Below, in pieces: positions 8,339-17,640 of a stretch of 18,304 nt of DNA. A model generated the notes under the pieces. That model worked only from the letters and a program-made list of their open reading frames with translations. It made no database searches and had not been told where the DNA came from. The translations under genes were made by a program, and so were the position numbers. Source of the DNA: Larix sibirica (Eukaryota; Streptophyta; Pinopsida; Pinales; Pinaceae); contig NWUY0300014687.1 in NCBI GenBank assembly GCA_004151065.3, forward strand, positions 12,257 through 30,560. The letters are read 5' to 3'. Within the stretch, counting starts at the first letter, position 1. Each line of letters opens with the position of its first letter.

Positions 8339-8949
8339 TTTATAGTTTGAATGGAAAAACCGACCTTTTTTGGCATGGTCATTGTTACTATTTTATAATT
8401 CTAAAATATCTAGAACTATTAGAACCATTATAATGTAAGTTATTATATTATAATATTCCTAGCAAGGAATTAAGATATATGAACACATATACATATGGAA
8501 CCAAATGAAATGAATCCAAGTAACAAATAGAGATTAGTTTACTAAATTATTAATTGTAATAATTTCATATAGTAAATTGTAAATAGAGGTGAACCTACTA
8601 TTAAATAGAAAACTACAATTCCGCATCCATATGTTAGAATCATTGATAAGTGAAAGTAAGAATAGATCAAGCAAACATGAGAATACATGTATAGCTATAA
8701 AATTTAGTCATACGGTGATTCTAGAAAATATGAACAACAAAGAATAGTCTAAGTGAAGACATGTAGTTGTCAAGACATACACTACAATTATCTCAAGAAA
8801 ATATGGGCCACATGCTTCTTAATTAACAAGAAATGAGTTTACAATAACAAAGGTCATTTTCTCCTTAACAACTATTGTATTATACAAAATGGGTAATCAT
8901 AGGGAGTTGAAGCAATTCAATTGAGCGACTCTTCACAATCCAACTCCCA
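8339..8949. other. About 610 bp without a recognisable gene
   Basis: This is very AT-rich sequence with short palindromic runs such as TTATTATATTATAATA near 8440-8455. I see no open frame with familiar motifs. It lies between the tandem duplication and the decayed coding region that starts on the minus strand. Confidence 0.5.
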
Positions 8950-11462
8950 AAAGTTGTTTCCCTTACTTTATCGTTTACATAAGCTTCTAAGCTTCCCATA
9001 TTTCATGTAAAGTTTGAATGCCTTGAGCATGTGGATACTTTCATCTATTAAGCAATGATTCACATATAACCACATCACATGCAATTTTGTCCACACTTTT
9101 CTTATGTGGCCCCAAATGAATTTGATAGACTTATTTACTTGGAAGGTGTGTCAATATATTTATGTAAGTTTTTCCTTGTTGATACTAGAGACATTTTCAA
9201 TTGCATGTGTTTCCATTCTCTGGATTTCTTTCAAATATGCCATCACCTCTTCTTGATGTATGAATGAGTTTGCTTCGCCAAAACATGATAAATTTCACTT
9301 TTGTGTGACCTTCTCAACTACTTGCCATGGCCACTAGCATTCACTAACACCTATCATTAGCCTTCTTTTCTATCTTTGAACATGAATACTGTGAACCCTC
9401 AAGAGTTAAATCATTTTGCAAGATATCTCCATCACTCATCCTAGGGATGTCCAAAGCAACATCTATGTATTCATGTTGTGAAACTTTTATGATATCAAAG
9501 CATCTTTGGGTTCTCTCTTAACTAGACTTTTGATTATGCATTTTGTTGGTGAGCATGAGTAATATCATATAGTGGCGTTAAAAATATCGGAGCTTCCTGT
9601 AAAGTGTATTATGTGTTGCATTAACTCATCTTGTATCTACAATGTGCAATTTACAAATTCAACAATGTTCCCCTTCTCAACCCTATAATATTCAACTTGA
9701 TTTTCTAACAACTCTACATTTTTATTACATTCATCAAGCTCCCTTTTCATGTTGATAACATTGAACTTGGTAGCCTCAGTGGTATTAACTCCAATAAAAT
9801 CCATTTCTCCCAGGTCCATCTTGTCTACTTCCAAGATTGTGATTTTAGTAATCTATACCATGTCCTTATCTACATTGAGCTTCCTTCTCTTATGAATTTG
9901 TCTCATGATTTGCTTCTCATTTATTTTGAAAGTGAAAAGATCTAGTTGAGCTATTTCACTGGAGGGAAGGTCTTATTACATAAATTGTTGAAAACCATTA
10001 CACATGGGAGAGTGCAATTCATTCCCCATGATCCTCACAATAAAAACATTATTTTTTGAGGTGTATTATGTTCTATATATGTCTCACAATCACCTTCTAC
10101 CCCTAAATTTCCTTCTTTGAATATATTTATTCTTCTTCTTCGTATAATCTATTTCTTTCAACTTAAACATCCACGACTGCCTTTTTTGTTCTCTCTTCTT
10201 CTTCAGTTAACCTCCTAGCCTCTTCTTCTTCTCTTTTTTGTGCCTTTCTTGAGTCTCTCCTTCTTCTCTTTTTCACGCCTTTCTTTTCTCTCCTTGAAAT
10301 GCTTTCCTTATTTTTTATACCTCAGCTCATGTTGCTACTTTGGACTTAGCTTCATTTTCTTCTATTGGTCTTTTATTTTAGCTTCTACTTCCTCCTTTCT
10401 TCTTTTATCCTCTACCTATATTTTAAAATTACACATACTATCGCTTAAGCTCAAGCTTTAGCTTCAAACTTTTGTTTATGATCTTGTTCTTCAATAGCTA
10501 TTCTTTGCTTTTACTCCTCAGTTTTCCTCTTCTTTGGCTTTGTTTGTCATGTTGTCGCATTCTAATTTGCACTTCTTCATAATATAACTCCCTTTTCTTC
10601 ACTTCTTCCTCTTCCCAATAATCATGAATATAAGGCCAAGTAATGGACACGTGAGTTGTCTGCTACCACCTTCTCGGGATCATGTCTTTTGAATCTCTCT
10701 TTCCCAAACTTATAATCCTAGATTGTTAATTCTGCCTCCATTATTGCAAACTTATAATTATTTAGTCCATAAATTCCTCTGCCAATAGGATATGATCGAC
10801 ATAATTTCTTATGGTTTTTTTATTAGTGAGGCATTGAAGCTATGTAAGATGGTCTAATAGGCTATTTCTATAATCACCAACTTGTCAGGTACATATCTAG
10901 GAAAAAGACATGAAGCCTTGGTTGCTTCATGAGTATCATGCCCATTTATGTACCCATATTCAAACTAACTCACAACTTGCATAACCTATTCAATTAACCT
11001 TGGTGCTATCTTGCAAAAAATTAATTCATATAATGGGGAAAAGGAATTATCACATATCCTTGCATATTGCCTCGTATATTACACTCCCATAGATCCTGAT
11101 AGTAGACCTCCACAAATGACACAGATATGATTTGATTCCATCCCATTCCCAAAAATGAATTAGTACCATAGACGATGTCAAGGAGGTAAGATGACACATA
11201 AAATTCAAGAGGATTAATTGTTGGGAGTATGATACCTCACCCTATCTAATTCATCCATCATAGTGTGGGATAAGATGGCATCTCAATTAAAGGTTGATCC
11301 TTCCTTTACTATAGTATATAGAAGTAATACCCAACCTTCCTTGAAGTGTGTTGCATCAATATATCCATACAACCTACTCACCAATGGAACAACATAGAGG
11401 TATGGTTCCCTCAAATTGGTTCTGAAATGGCTAAATCAATAGAATTCAATACAGTTGTAATC
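8950..11462 (-). pseudogene. Decayed protein-coding region of unrecognised family with a charged coiled-coil tail
   Basis: I cannot name this protein. Read from 11462 down, the minus strand gives long protein-like stretches that join across frameshifts and stops. They are LYGYIDATHFKEGWVLLLYT (about 11382-11320), PLEFYVSSYLLDIVYGTNSF (about 11212-11155), HEATKASCLFPRYVPDKLVI (about 10931-10870), PIGRGIYGLNNYKFAIMEAE (about 10800-10735), KFGKERFKRHDPEKVVADNS (about 10715-10655) and HDYWEEEEVKKRELYYEEVQ (about 10630-10565). A very Glu/Lys-rich coiled-coil-like part follows (about 10550-10090), then ELDECNKNVELLENQVEYYR (about 9760-9690). Weaker coding runs on to about 8950. Several stops fit Gln or Trp changes. 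I have an unverified recollection of similar uncharacterised predicted proteins in gymnosperms and ferns, which would suggest a mobile element. I see no RT, integrase or transposase motif. Confidence 0.6.
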
Positions 11463-12199
11463 CAATGTCAATTAAATTCAACAAATTAGGGATCCAAAGG
11501 TTAGGCACATGCAAATATAATCAAACTTCGAAAAAAGCCACACCTTGAATTGAATCACATTTTCTTTTGAAGGTTGAACAAATTCAAAGATTAATACTAT
11601 CAAATGCACTCTTCAAAACTACACTATTTATTTTACATGAGATGTGAATTAAGGGAAAATGAATTGAGGGTTCTTTTAGATTCAAACATTGGTTGAACAT
11701 AAACTTCATTCAAAGGAAACCACTACTAGGGACAATGGAAGGCATGCTAATCTATATGAATTAGAACTAAGTTAAAAAGACCTTGCAAAGGAACAACATG
11801 TTCCAAGGTGGTTCCAAGTTATGCAAGAGAGGAGTGACATGACGTTTCATTCAAACATAATGTAGGCTAGCATTGTCTCTACCTAACTATATTTCAACAT
11901 GATACATTTTTTTTGAATTTAGAAGATAGCAAATGAAAAATTACGATAATGTGTGAAAAAAAATAGTGCTCAACAAGTCTACTTGGAAAAGTCAGTGAAA
12001 GTTCCAGTAGCTAAGCAGAGGGAGGTATAACTATCCAAAATTGTTGTATACCTTTGAATGTCCAACAAGTTCCCAAAGCTCTACAACTCAAACTTTCTCT
12101 GTCCTTTTCTTTAGTTAGAAATTCAAAGGAAATCAATGTTTCATTCAAATGTTATAGATCTTTTAATAGTCCATGGATGCCTACTTGTTATAGATATGG
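11463..12199. other. About 740 bp without a recognisable gene
   Basis: Neither strand has a frame with familiar motifs. TCATTCAAA- and AAACTTCATTC-like words recur loosely around 11690-11850. The stretch lies between the broken endonuclease of LINE C and the unrecognised coding region, so it holds at least one unseen boundary. Confidence 0.5.
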
Positions 12200-12665
12200 C
12201 TCGAGCCTTCTTCTTCCTCCCTTCTTTTCTTTGAGTGAACTTATAGGTTAAAATATCCCCCCCAGAATCCAGTGCTCCTTCCATACCATCTATTTCAATT
12301 TTATAAGGGATTCAAGGAATATTTGTTTCATGGGTAGGGAATTTCTCCTTTATACATTAGTAATTGTCCCTGATATTACTAAGCCTGGAACCTGAAAGTG
12401 GAAATGGAAAAGTTAATAGAAAAGAATTGAGATAGAGATACCTCGTATAGGTTCCATATGATATCCATACCACCCGTCGAACCTTTCGCGTCTATTCCAA
12501 GTGAATGGATTCCTTTCCAGACTCTCGGATTTATCTCCAATATGGTGTTTTTTGAGCATTTTGTTTCTTGTAACATCATGATTGAAGGCTTATCTTGTAG
12601 AAATTTATTTCTCATAGTGCATTACTTTTGGGGCCCATTGGAACCCCTTATGTTCCATTTGTAAA
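12200..12665 (-). pseudogene. LINE C ORF2 fragment: N-terminal endonuclease
   Basis: This is the start of a LINE ORF2 endonuclease. From about 12663 the minus strand reads KWNIRGSNGPQK, a stop, and then NKFLQDKPSIMMLQETKCSK with the catalytic Glu in QETK. It continues IDAKGSTGGMDIIWN, matching the GG...LW element. After stops near 12380 come TITNVY in a shifted frame and a damaged GGDFN at about 12250-12270, where the G7 tract (12257-12263) has lost frame and two bases appear added. SLKEKKGGRRRLE follows, as after GGDFN in LINE B, and then similarity ends. SDH and everything beyond are missing. The original ATG is not preserved. Confidence 0.8.
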
Positions 12666-12699
12666 GAGAGGGTCTGACATAGAAGATCGTTGTGAGTTG

Positions 12700-14160
12700 T
12701 GCATGTTGATGAGCTTGCCTCCCACCTCCTCTAGTCACAAATTTTTACTTTTCCTTTTGTGTTTCTAGCCTTCCTTGTGTCCTTGAGAAATTTCTTTCCT
12801 CTTTTTAGATTGGATTCCCAATTCGCGAGAGGATCTGGTTTTGAGGAGAGATTCCGTTAGAAGTTCCATTTTTTTAGAAGGAATGGATTAGGGATCTTGT
12901 CGTTGGAAGGATTCTCCTAGGTAATTTAGGTCCAGATCTCCTAGATCCATGGCTTCCCCCTCCTCTTCTTTCTATTATGTGTCATCATCCATTAGTTTCT
13001 CTTGACATGATTTGTCTTCAATTGTGTTTTCTTTGGTTGACTTCCCTCCCTGAGGATCCTTTTGATCTTTGCTGCTATAAATTGGCTCGGTTATATCCAA
13101 ATCAATGTTGACTTATGAGGTTTGATTTAGGATTCCAAAGCTATTCAATTCCTGAGTTTGTTTATGCTTCTCTGGGATTTGGTGATTCTTGGGTCCCCTT
13201 AATATGTTTGTGAACCTTTTGTATCCATCATCATCATTTTTCTCCTTTGCTTCAGGTTTCTTGATTGTCACATTCAAAGTAAATTCACCGAAGAGGTAGC
13301 CTTTCTCATGTCATCTATGACAGTGGAAAGGAATGTGCTCATATTCTATTGGACATATCCATTCATTGTCCTTGTGCATGAGGTTTATGGCCTCTGGGAT
13401 CTCTCTGGAGATGTTCATGTACACACATATTCTTGTGTATGAGGTGTAGTGCCTTGTTCTGGTGATTTCCACTGTTCTAACAAAAGATCCTAAAGTGTTG
13501 CCTATGTTCCCTAAGATTTCTTCGTATCTGGCAATGAAAATAACCATATCCATACATGGGCATGAGAGAAGTCTTCTTTATCCATATTGAAATTCTCATC
13601 CTAGTCTTTGAGATACAACCCTGTAGAGTAGAAGAAATAAGGACCATTTTCAAAGACTCGGTCTTTGTCTTCCAAGCAAGTGAATATGACCACACAGAAT
13701 CCTTTAGAGTCGAGCTGCAGATCATAATGTCCCCTGGGTTTCCATTTAGTGTTAATCCACCATATTAGATCCTTCTATGTGGGCCAAATACCAATGAACT
13801 TCTCAATGATTGCATGCTCCTTCATGTATTGGATCCTTTCATTTATCTTGTTCAAGGTAATATGATAATAACGTCTTTGTAGATATTTTGGGAAACATTA
13901 CCCTGGTTTTCACCCTCTAGGGTTAGAATCTTGTAGTGAATCCGGTCCCTCTCCTCTCTTTCCAATCGATGCTCCTTTTTTCAGGAAGGGTTCCCTTCTT
14001 ATTGTTGCTTGGTCCATCGTTGTTCTACTTTTGAGTGTTGTAGTTGAGGTATGGATGCGAGATCCCTCCCCCCATGATCTCCATTGAAGAATGCAACCAA
14101 ACTCACCAAAGAAATGAATGCTAGGAAGATGGAGAATGCATGGAAATAAAACCATAACCA
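12700..14160 (-). pseudogene. LINE C ORF1: DUF4283 and degraded CCHC knuckle
   Basis: This is an RNA-binding ORF1 protein of a plant LINE. A hydrophilic N-terminal part (MDQATIRREPFLKKGASIGK, about 14024-13965) leads into DUF4283 with INERIQYMKEHAIIEKFIGI, WINTKWKPRGHYDLQLDSKG, ENGPYFFYSTGLYLKD and VWIWLFSLPD. This runs in one frame from about 13880 to 13520 with two stops, near 13775 and 13602. A frameshift near 13520 leads to IGNTLGSFVRT, YTRICVYMNIS and IEYEHIPFHCHR. The knuckle at 13281-13322 reads CHR*HEKGYLFGEF: the first Cys remains, the second is a stop, and the His and last Cys are Tyr and Phe. A charged, stop-rich tail runs on toward 12700. The true start codon is uncertain. Confidence 0.84.
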
Positions 14161-14699
14161 ACGTGATTAACCATCTCGATCTCGATTTTGAATAAATTTA
14201 TCATACCTACCCATGAATTTAAATCATGCACCTAACCTACATATGCAATCCTCATAGTTAACCCATACACCTAATAAACAAACATGATAAGAAATGCATG
14301 TAATTACTGATGCACTTACCCATTGATCTAGATTCAAAGAGGAATTTGCGAGCAGACAAAAACTTGCAAAGACTTTGTGTATAAAACAAGAGCAAAGTAA
14401 ATTTTGCAATTGAAAATACAATAATAATGCAGTGAAATGTTTTCTATTGATAAATGGATGTATGCATAGTGGGAGCAACATATGAAGATAGATGCATGGT
14501 GCTAATGTCATATATTTTCCAAGCTATTGAGACAAGATTGATGCCTAAATTTATTAAAAAAATTAGTAGAAAAAATATGATAACTTGGAGAGGAACCTAG
14601 AAATTAGAATGCCACAAGTCAAGTGTGTCGAGTTGGAAAAGGGATAATGAAAATTTTAAGACCATAATCCTACATACAAACTCATATTTGGGTGCATGA
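14161..14699. other. About 540 bp without a recognisable gene
   Basis: Minus-strand open stretches here encode only hydrophobic, low-complexity peptides with no family motif, and the plus strand is stop-rich. Part of it may be the 5' UTR of LINE C. Loose repeats of CATGCATGT and ATGCATG words occur at about 14290-14480. Confidence 0.45.
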
Positions 14700-15010
14700 T
14701 ATCCCATTTGAAAGATATCAACAATGGAAGCAACATTGAAGGATGAAAATTTGGGAAAATAGATGGAATATGGATGTAAAATTGGATGCAAAAATAACAT
14801 GAAATATAGGTAAAACATAGAAAGTGACGCAAAAATGAACGCAAACCACACAAAAATAACACTAAAAAGACACAAATGCAATGCAAAATAACAAAAAAAT
14901 GCACAATGAGCACAAAAATGGAAATAAAAGGGATGTAAGTTTCAATACAAAATCAATGCTAAATAGACACAAAACATGAAAAAATGATACCAAATTGGAT
15001 GCAAGACAAT
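14700..15010. repeat. Degenerate A-rich short-period repeat tract
   Basis: About 300 bp, T-poor on the plus strand, are built from recurring variants of GCAAAAATAAC, ACACAAAAATG, GACACAAA and TTGGATGCAA at irregular spacing of roughly 10-25 bases. The strong strand bias (A and C over T and G) keeps the minus strand open as hydrophobic Phe/Leu-rich ORFs, which I regard as artefacts. It is most likely a decayed minisatellite. Confidence 0.55.
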
Positions 15011-15367
15011 ATAAAAGTGGTAGAGAATCAAACACTACATAGACACAAAGTATGAGAGTCCATAAGGATGAAAAAGTGGATGCAGAGAATAAATACTAGA
15101 GGATTACCAAACATCCCATTTTTCAAATTGAATGAAAGAGGGTAGAAATAAGGTCTTCACTAGAGGTCTACATTATAGTAGTGGTTGTCAACCAAGCGGT
15201 ATTGGTGCACATCTCTTGAAACACCTTTTTTAAAGGAGGTAAAAATAGGCTACACTACCCACCCTTTCTATAGAACTACCAAGAGTCCTCATACCTTGAG
15301 GAGACCTTTACAAATCCAAAATTCACACACTTGAGTATTTTTATACTCGTTCCCTAAAAGTCCCATA
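15011..15367. other. About 355 bp flanking the Copia LTR, no gene seen
   Basis: This sequence lies immediately outside the 3' LTR of the Copia element. If the insertion site is intact, the bases just left of 15368 (CCATA and neighbours) would be one copy of the target-site duplication; the other is outside the window. I see no coding or RNA features. Confidence 0.5.
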
Positions 15368-16043
15368 TGTTGGGTTCTAATACCTATTACATTGAGCATG
15401 CATAATGATTCTTATAGTTAAAAATATAACAAAATTATCAATGGCACAAAACATAGTCACACATCGTACACATAAATTACCATGGAAACCCCTCTACTGG
15501 GGAAAACCAACAAACCAGTGAGCTTAACCACTCACTTAATAGCAACACTCTTTACCAACGTTTACAACAATGATTTACTAGATTGCAATACCTCAAGCAT
15601 GAAGTCACTTACACTCCAATGCTCTCTTCAAGTTTTGGATCTTCCTACTTGCATATCCTTTTACATTACATCATATTTATAGATGCAACACATACACCAT
15701 CTCGTGGTACCCAAGTTAGTTACAACTAACTGCTCATCAATGGAAATTTTTAACCTCCTAATTGAATGCAGTTATTAAGTTACAATCCGCTTGATTGAGT
15801 AAACCATAGTCAATTGCCCATTGAGCCTCTTGTCATCCAAGTGTTCATTGAATCCATGCCCTCTTTGTGCTTGTTGAATTCCCCATTGACAAGTCGTGAT
15901 CGACGACTAGTCAATTATACTAGTCATCCCTCCCATCGACCAAACTTCTACCATCTGTCAACTTCAATTCTAGTAGACTTGTTATCAGTCGACTATCGAC
16001 TTCGACCATCAATTTACATGCAAAGAATATAACACAACCAAAA
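15368..16043 (-). repeat. Copia 3' LTR (about 676 bp)
   Basis: On the minus strand the LTR starts right after the polypurine tract as TTTTGGTTGTG (a degraded TGTTGG) and ends GAACCCAACA at 15368. The two ends form the short inverted repeat expected of LTR termini. A TATA box at 15674-15681 divides U3 (about 400 bp) from R-U5. Near the end, CCCC-AGTAGA-GGGG (15489-15502) is a small hairpin of the kind often seen in Copia U5. Both termini are inferred from a single LTR, since the 5' copy is not in the window. Confidence 0.75.
15674..15681 (-). promoter_or_regulatory. TATA box of the Copia LTR promoter
   Basis: TATAAATA on the minus strand, in CTATAAATATGATG, lies at the U3/R position of the LTR. 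Transcription would be expected to start about 30 bases further, near 15645. It is the best promoter-like signal in the window, but activity is unknown. Confidence 0.6.
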
Positions 16044-16056
16044 TTCTCCCACTTGT
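16044..16056 (-). promoter_or_regulatory. Copia polypurine tract
   Basis: Minus-strand ACAAGTGGGAGAA lies directly before the LTR start and about 40 bases after the pol stop. This is the standard position and wording of the Copia plus-strand primer (AAGTGGGAGA). Confidence 0.8.
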
Positions 16057-16095
16057 GGTCTTATTTGCATACACGTGAGATTTCAGATCTTCATT

Positions 16096-16650
16096 TCACT
16101 TAAGCGGGGATAACAAGCCCATTGATTCCCTACACCAAGTAAACTTTTTCAGTGCTCATAGAATTGGTTAATGAGTCTGCAACGTTCTTCAAAGTGTCTA
16201 CCTTTTCCAACCGCACACTTTATAGTTCTCAACCATATCTCTCACAAAGTGATATTGCACATCAATAATGCTTTATCTTTGAATGGTATGTAGAGTTATT
16301 TTCCAAGAATATTGCACTTTGATTGTCTTAATCCAACCTAACAACTTGTTGTTTAAACTCGACTTCTAAAAACAATATTTGCAACCAAACCACCTCTTTG
16401 CTTGCATGAGTGGCTTCCATGTATTCAAGTTCAATAGTCGACAATGCAATGACTGACTTCCTCCTACTCATACAACTGACTACTCCACCAAATAACTTGA
16501 AAACATATCCAGTGGTCGACCGTCCACGATCAATATCTCTAGCCCAGTCGGAGTTGAAAAAACCATGTACAAATATTTTATTGTTGATTTCAGATTCACC
16601 TTGGTAGCATATTACATAATCGGTTATGCCATGCAAATACATAAAACTCT
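16096..16650 (-). pseudogene. Copia RNase H domain and pol C-terminus
   Basis: RNase H removes the RNA strand during reverse transcription. From about 16642 the frame reads YLHGITDYVICYQGES, then NSDWARDIDRGRSTTGYVFK, SRRKSVIALSTIELEYMEAT and HASKEVVWLQ. These are the Copia RNase H signatures DSDWAGD..RRSTSGY and ALSTTEAEY. The first Asp of the signature is Asn here. A stop falls at 16328. Further on, shifted frames give YHFVRDMVEN and STEKFTWCRESMG, the usual pol C-terminus, ending at a TGA at 16096-16098. A frameshift near 16644 separates this domain from the RT. Confidence 0.85.
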
Positions 16651-17640
16651 CTTGATTGCGGTCCAGTGCTCCTTTTCGGGTTTCAACATGTATCTACTCA
16701 ATACTCCCACTGCATGGGTAGTATCAGGTTAAGTACAAACCATAGCATACATCACACTACCTACAACATTAGCATAGGGAACATGTGTCATGTACTCTAT
16801 TTCTTCCTGTGTCTTAGGACAATGTTCAACATATAACTTAACTCCTATAGGAATAGGTACCTTGACCAGTTTGCACTACCGCGTGTTGAAGCGTTTTAGA
16901 ACTGTCTCAACATATTTACTTTGAATTAACTAGAGCCTTCTATATGATCGATATCTCTTTATTTCATTTCCAAGAATGAAATGAGATGCATTGACATCTT
17001 TCATGTTGAACTTGAAGGACAACTTGGTTTCACCTCCTTGATTAGATCCATGTTATTTCTGACCAACCACATATTGTTGACATACAAGATTACATATATG
17101 AAATGATCACCAGTCTCTTTCCATACACACAGTGATCAACTTGACTTATCACAAAGCCCAACTGTTGTATATAGATATCAAACTTCTGTTACCACATCTT
17201 GGGTGATTGCTTTAAACCATATAGATACTTCTTGATCTTGCAGACCAACTCCACCTCTCCTTTCATTGCGAATCCTTAAGCCTTTTCATATAAAATTCTT
17301 CTTCGATCACCATGAAGAAATGTCATCTTTACGTCCATATGTTCTATCTCAAGATCAAATGTTGTAGCTATAGACATTAGTACCCTACTGGAATTTAATT
17401 TTGGAACAAGAGAAAAAAACTTTCCAAAGTCGACTCCCTTGATTTGGTAATATCCCTTTGCTACTAGTAGAGCCTTGTACTTCTCTATCTGTCCTGCTGC
17501 ATTCATATTTTTCTTAAATAACCACTTACCACATATGGGTTTCCTTCCATTTGGTAATGTGACTAGATACCATGTTTTATTCTTCCTCAAGGACTCCATT
17601 TCTTCTTCCATGGACCTTTTCCATAGTTTACCCTTTGTCT
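16651..17640 (-). pseudogene. Copia reverse transcriptase (RVT_2), catalytic site changed to YVNN
   Basis: This is the reverse transcriptase domain of a Copia polyprotein. From 17611 the frame reads MEEEMESLRKNKTWYLVTLP, FKKNMNAAGQIEKYKALLVA (family form KARLVA), KGYYQIKGVDFGKFFSLV, MDVKMTFLHGD and, after a stop, YLYGLKQSPKMW. These are RVT_2 motifs in order. The catalytic box at 17073-17084 reads YVNN instead of YVDD, so both metal-binding Asp residues are lost. The later part (about 17050-16650) is frameshifted but keeps MKDVNASHFILG, YVETVLKRFNT, HVPYANVVGSVMYAM and HAVGVLSRYM. Stops at 17276 and elsewhere confirm a dead copy. Confidence 0.88.

Larger units (their letters stand above)
12200..14160 (-). 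mobile_element. LINE C: minus-strand L1-type LINE, ORF1 and first half of the endonuclease only
   Basis: The element is read right to left: 5' region and ORF1 from about 14160 to about 12700, then ORF2 from about 12665 to about 12200. Its domain order and wording (KPRGHYDLQL, GPYFFYSTGL) closely match LINE B, so the two belong to one family. Coding similarity fades just after the GGDFN position, so the rest of the endonuclease, the RT and the 3' end are gone. Both limits are approximate. Confidence 0.8.

Noticed and set aside
9079-9267. 62-codon plus-strand ORF with hydrophobic stretches
   Set aside because: No family motif. The opposite strand shows the weaker C-terminal part of the unassigned coding region.
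10240-10461. 73-codon plus-strand ORF rich in Ser/Phe/Leu, and CTT microsatellite appearance
   Set aside because: It is the complement of Glu/Lys-rich codons (GAA, AAG) of the charged coiled-coil region, neither a membrane protein nor a simple repeat.
12054-12251. 65-codon plus-strand ORF
   Set aside because: It overlaps the damaged end of the LINE C endonuclease on the other strand and has no motif of its own.
13477-13725. 82-codon minus-strand ORF in the LINE C ORF1
   Set aside because: It is out of frame with the DUF4283 reading (ENGPYFFYSTGL) that covers the same bases.
14224-14913. Three overlapping minus-strand ORFs encoding Phe/Leu/Tyr-rich peptides, possibly membrane proteins
   Set aside because: They come from T-poor, A-rich plus-strand composition that avoids stops on the minus strand; no start context or family match is seen.
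15814-16032. 72-codon plus-strand ORF
   Set aside because: It lies inside the U3 part of the Copia LTR, antisense to its direction.
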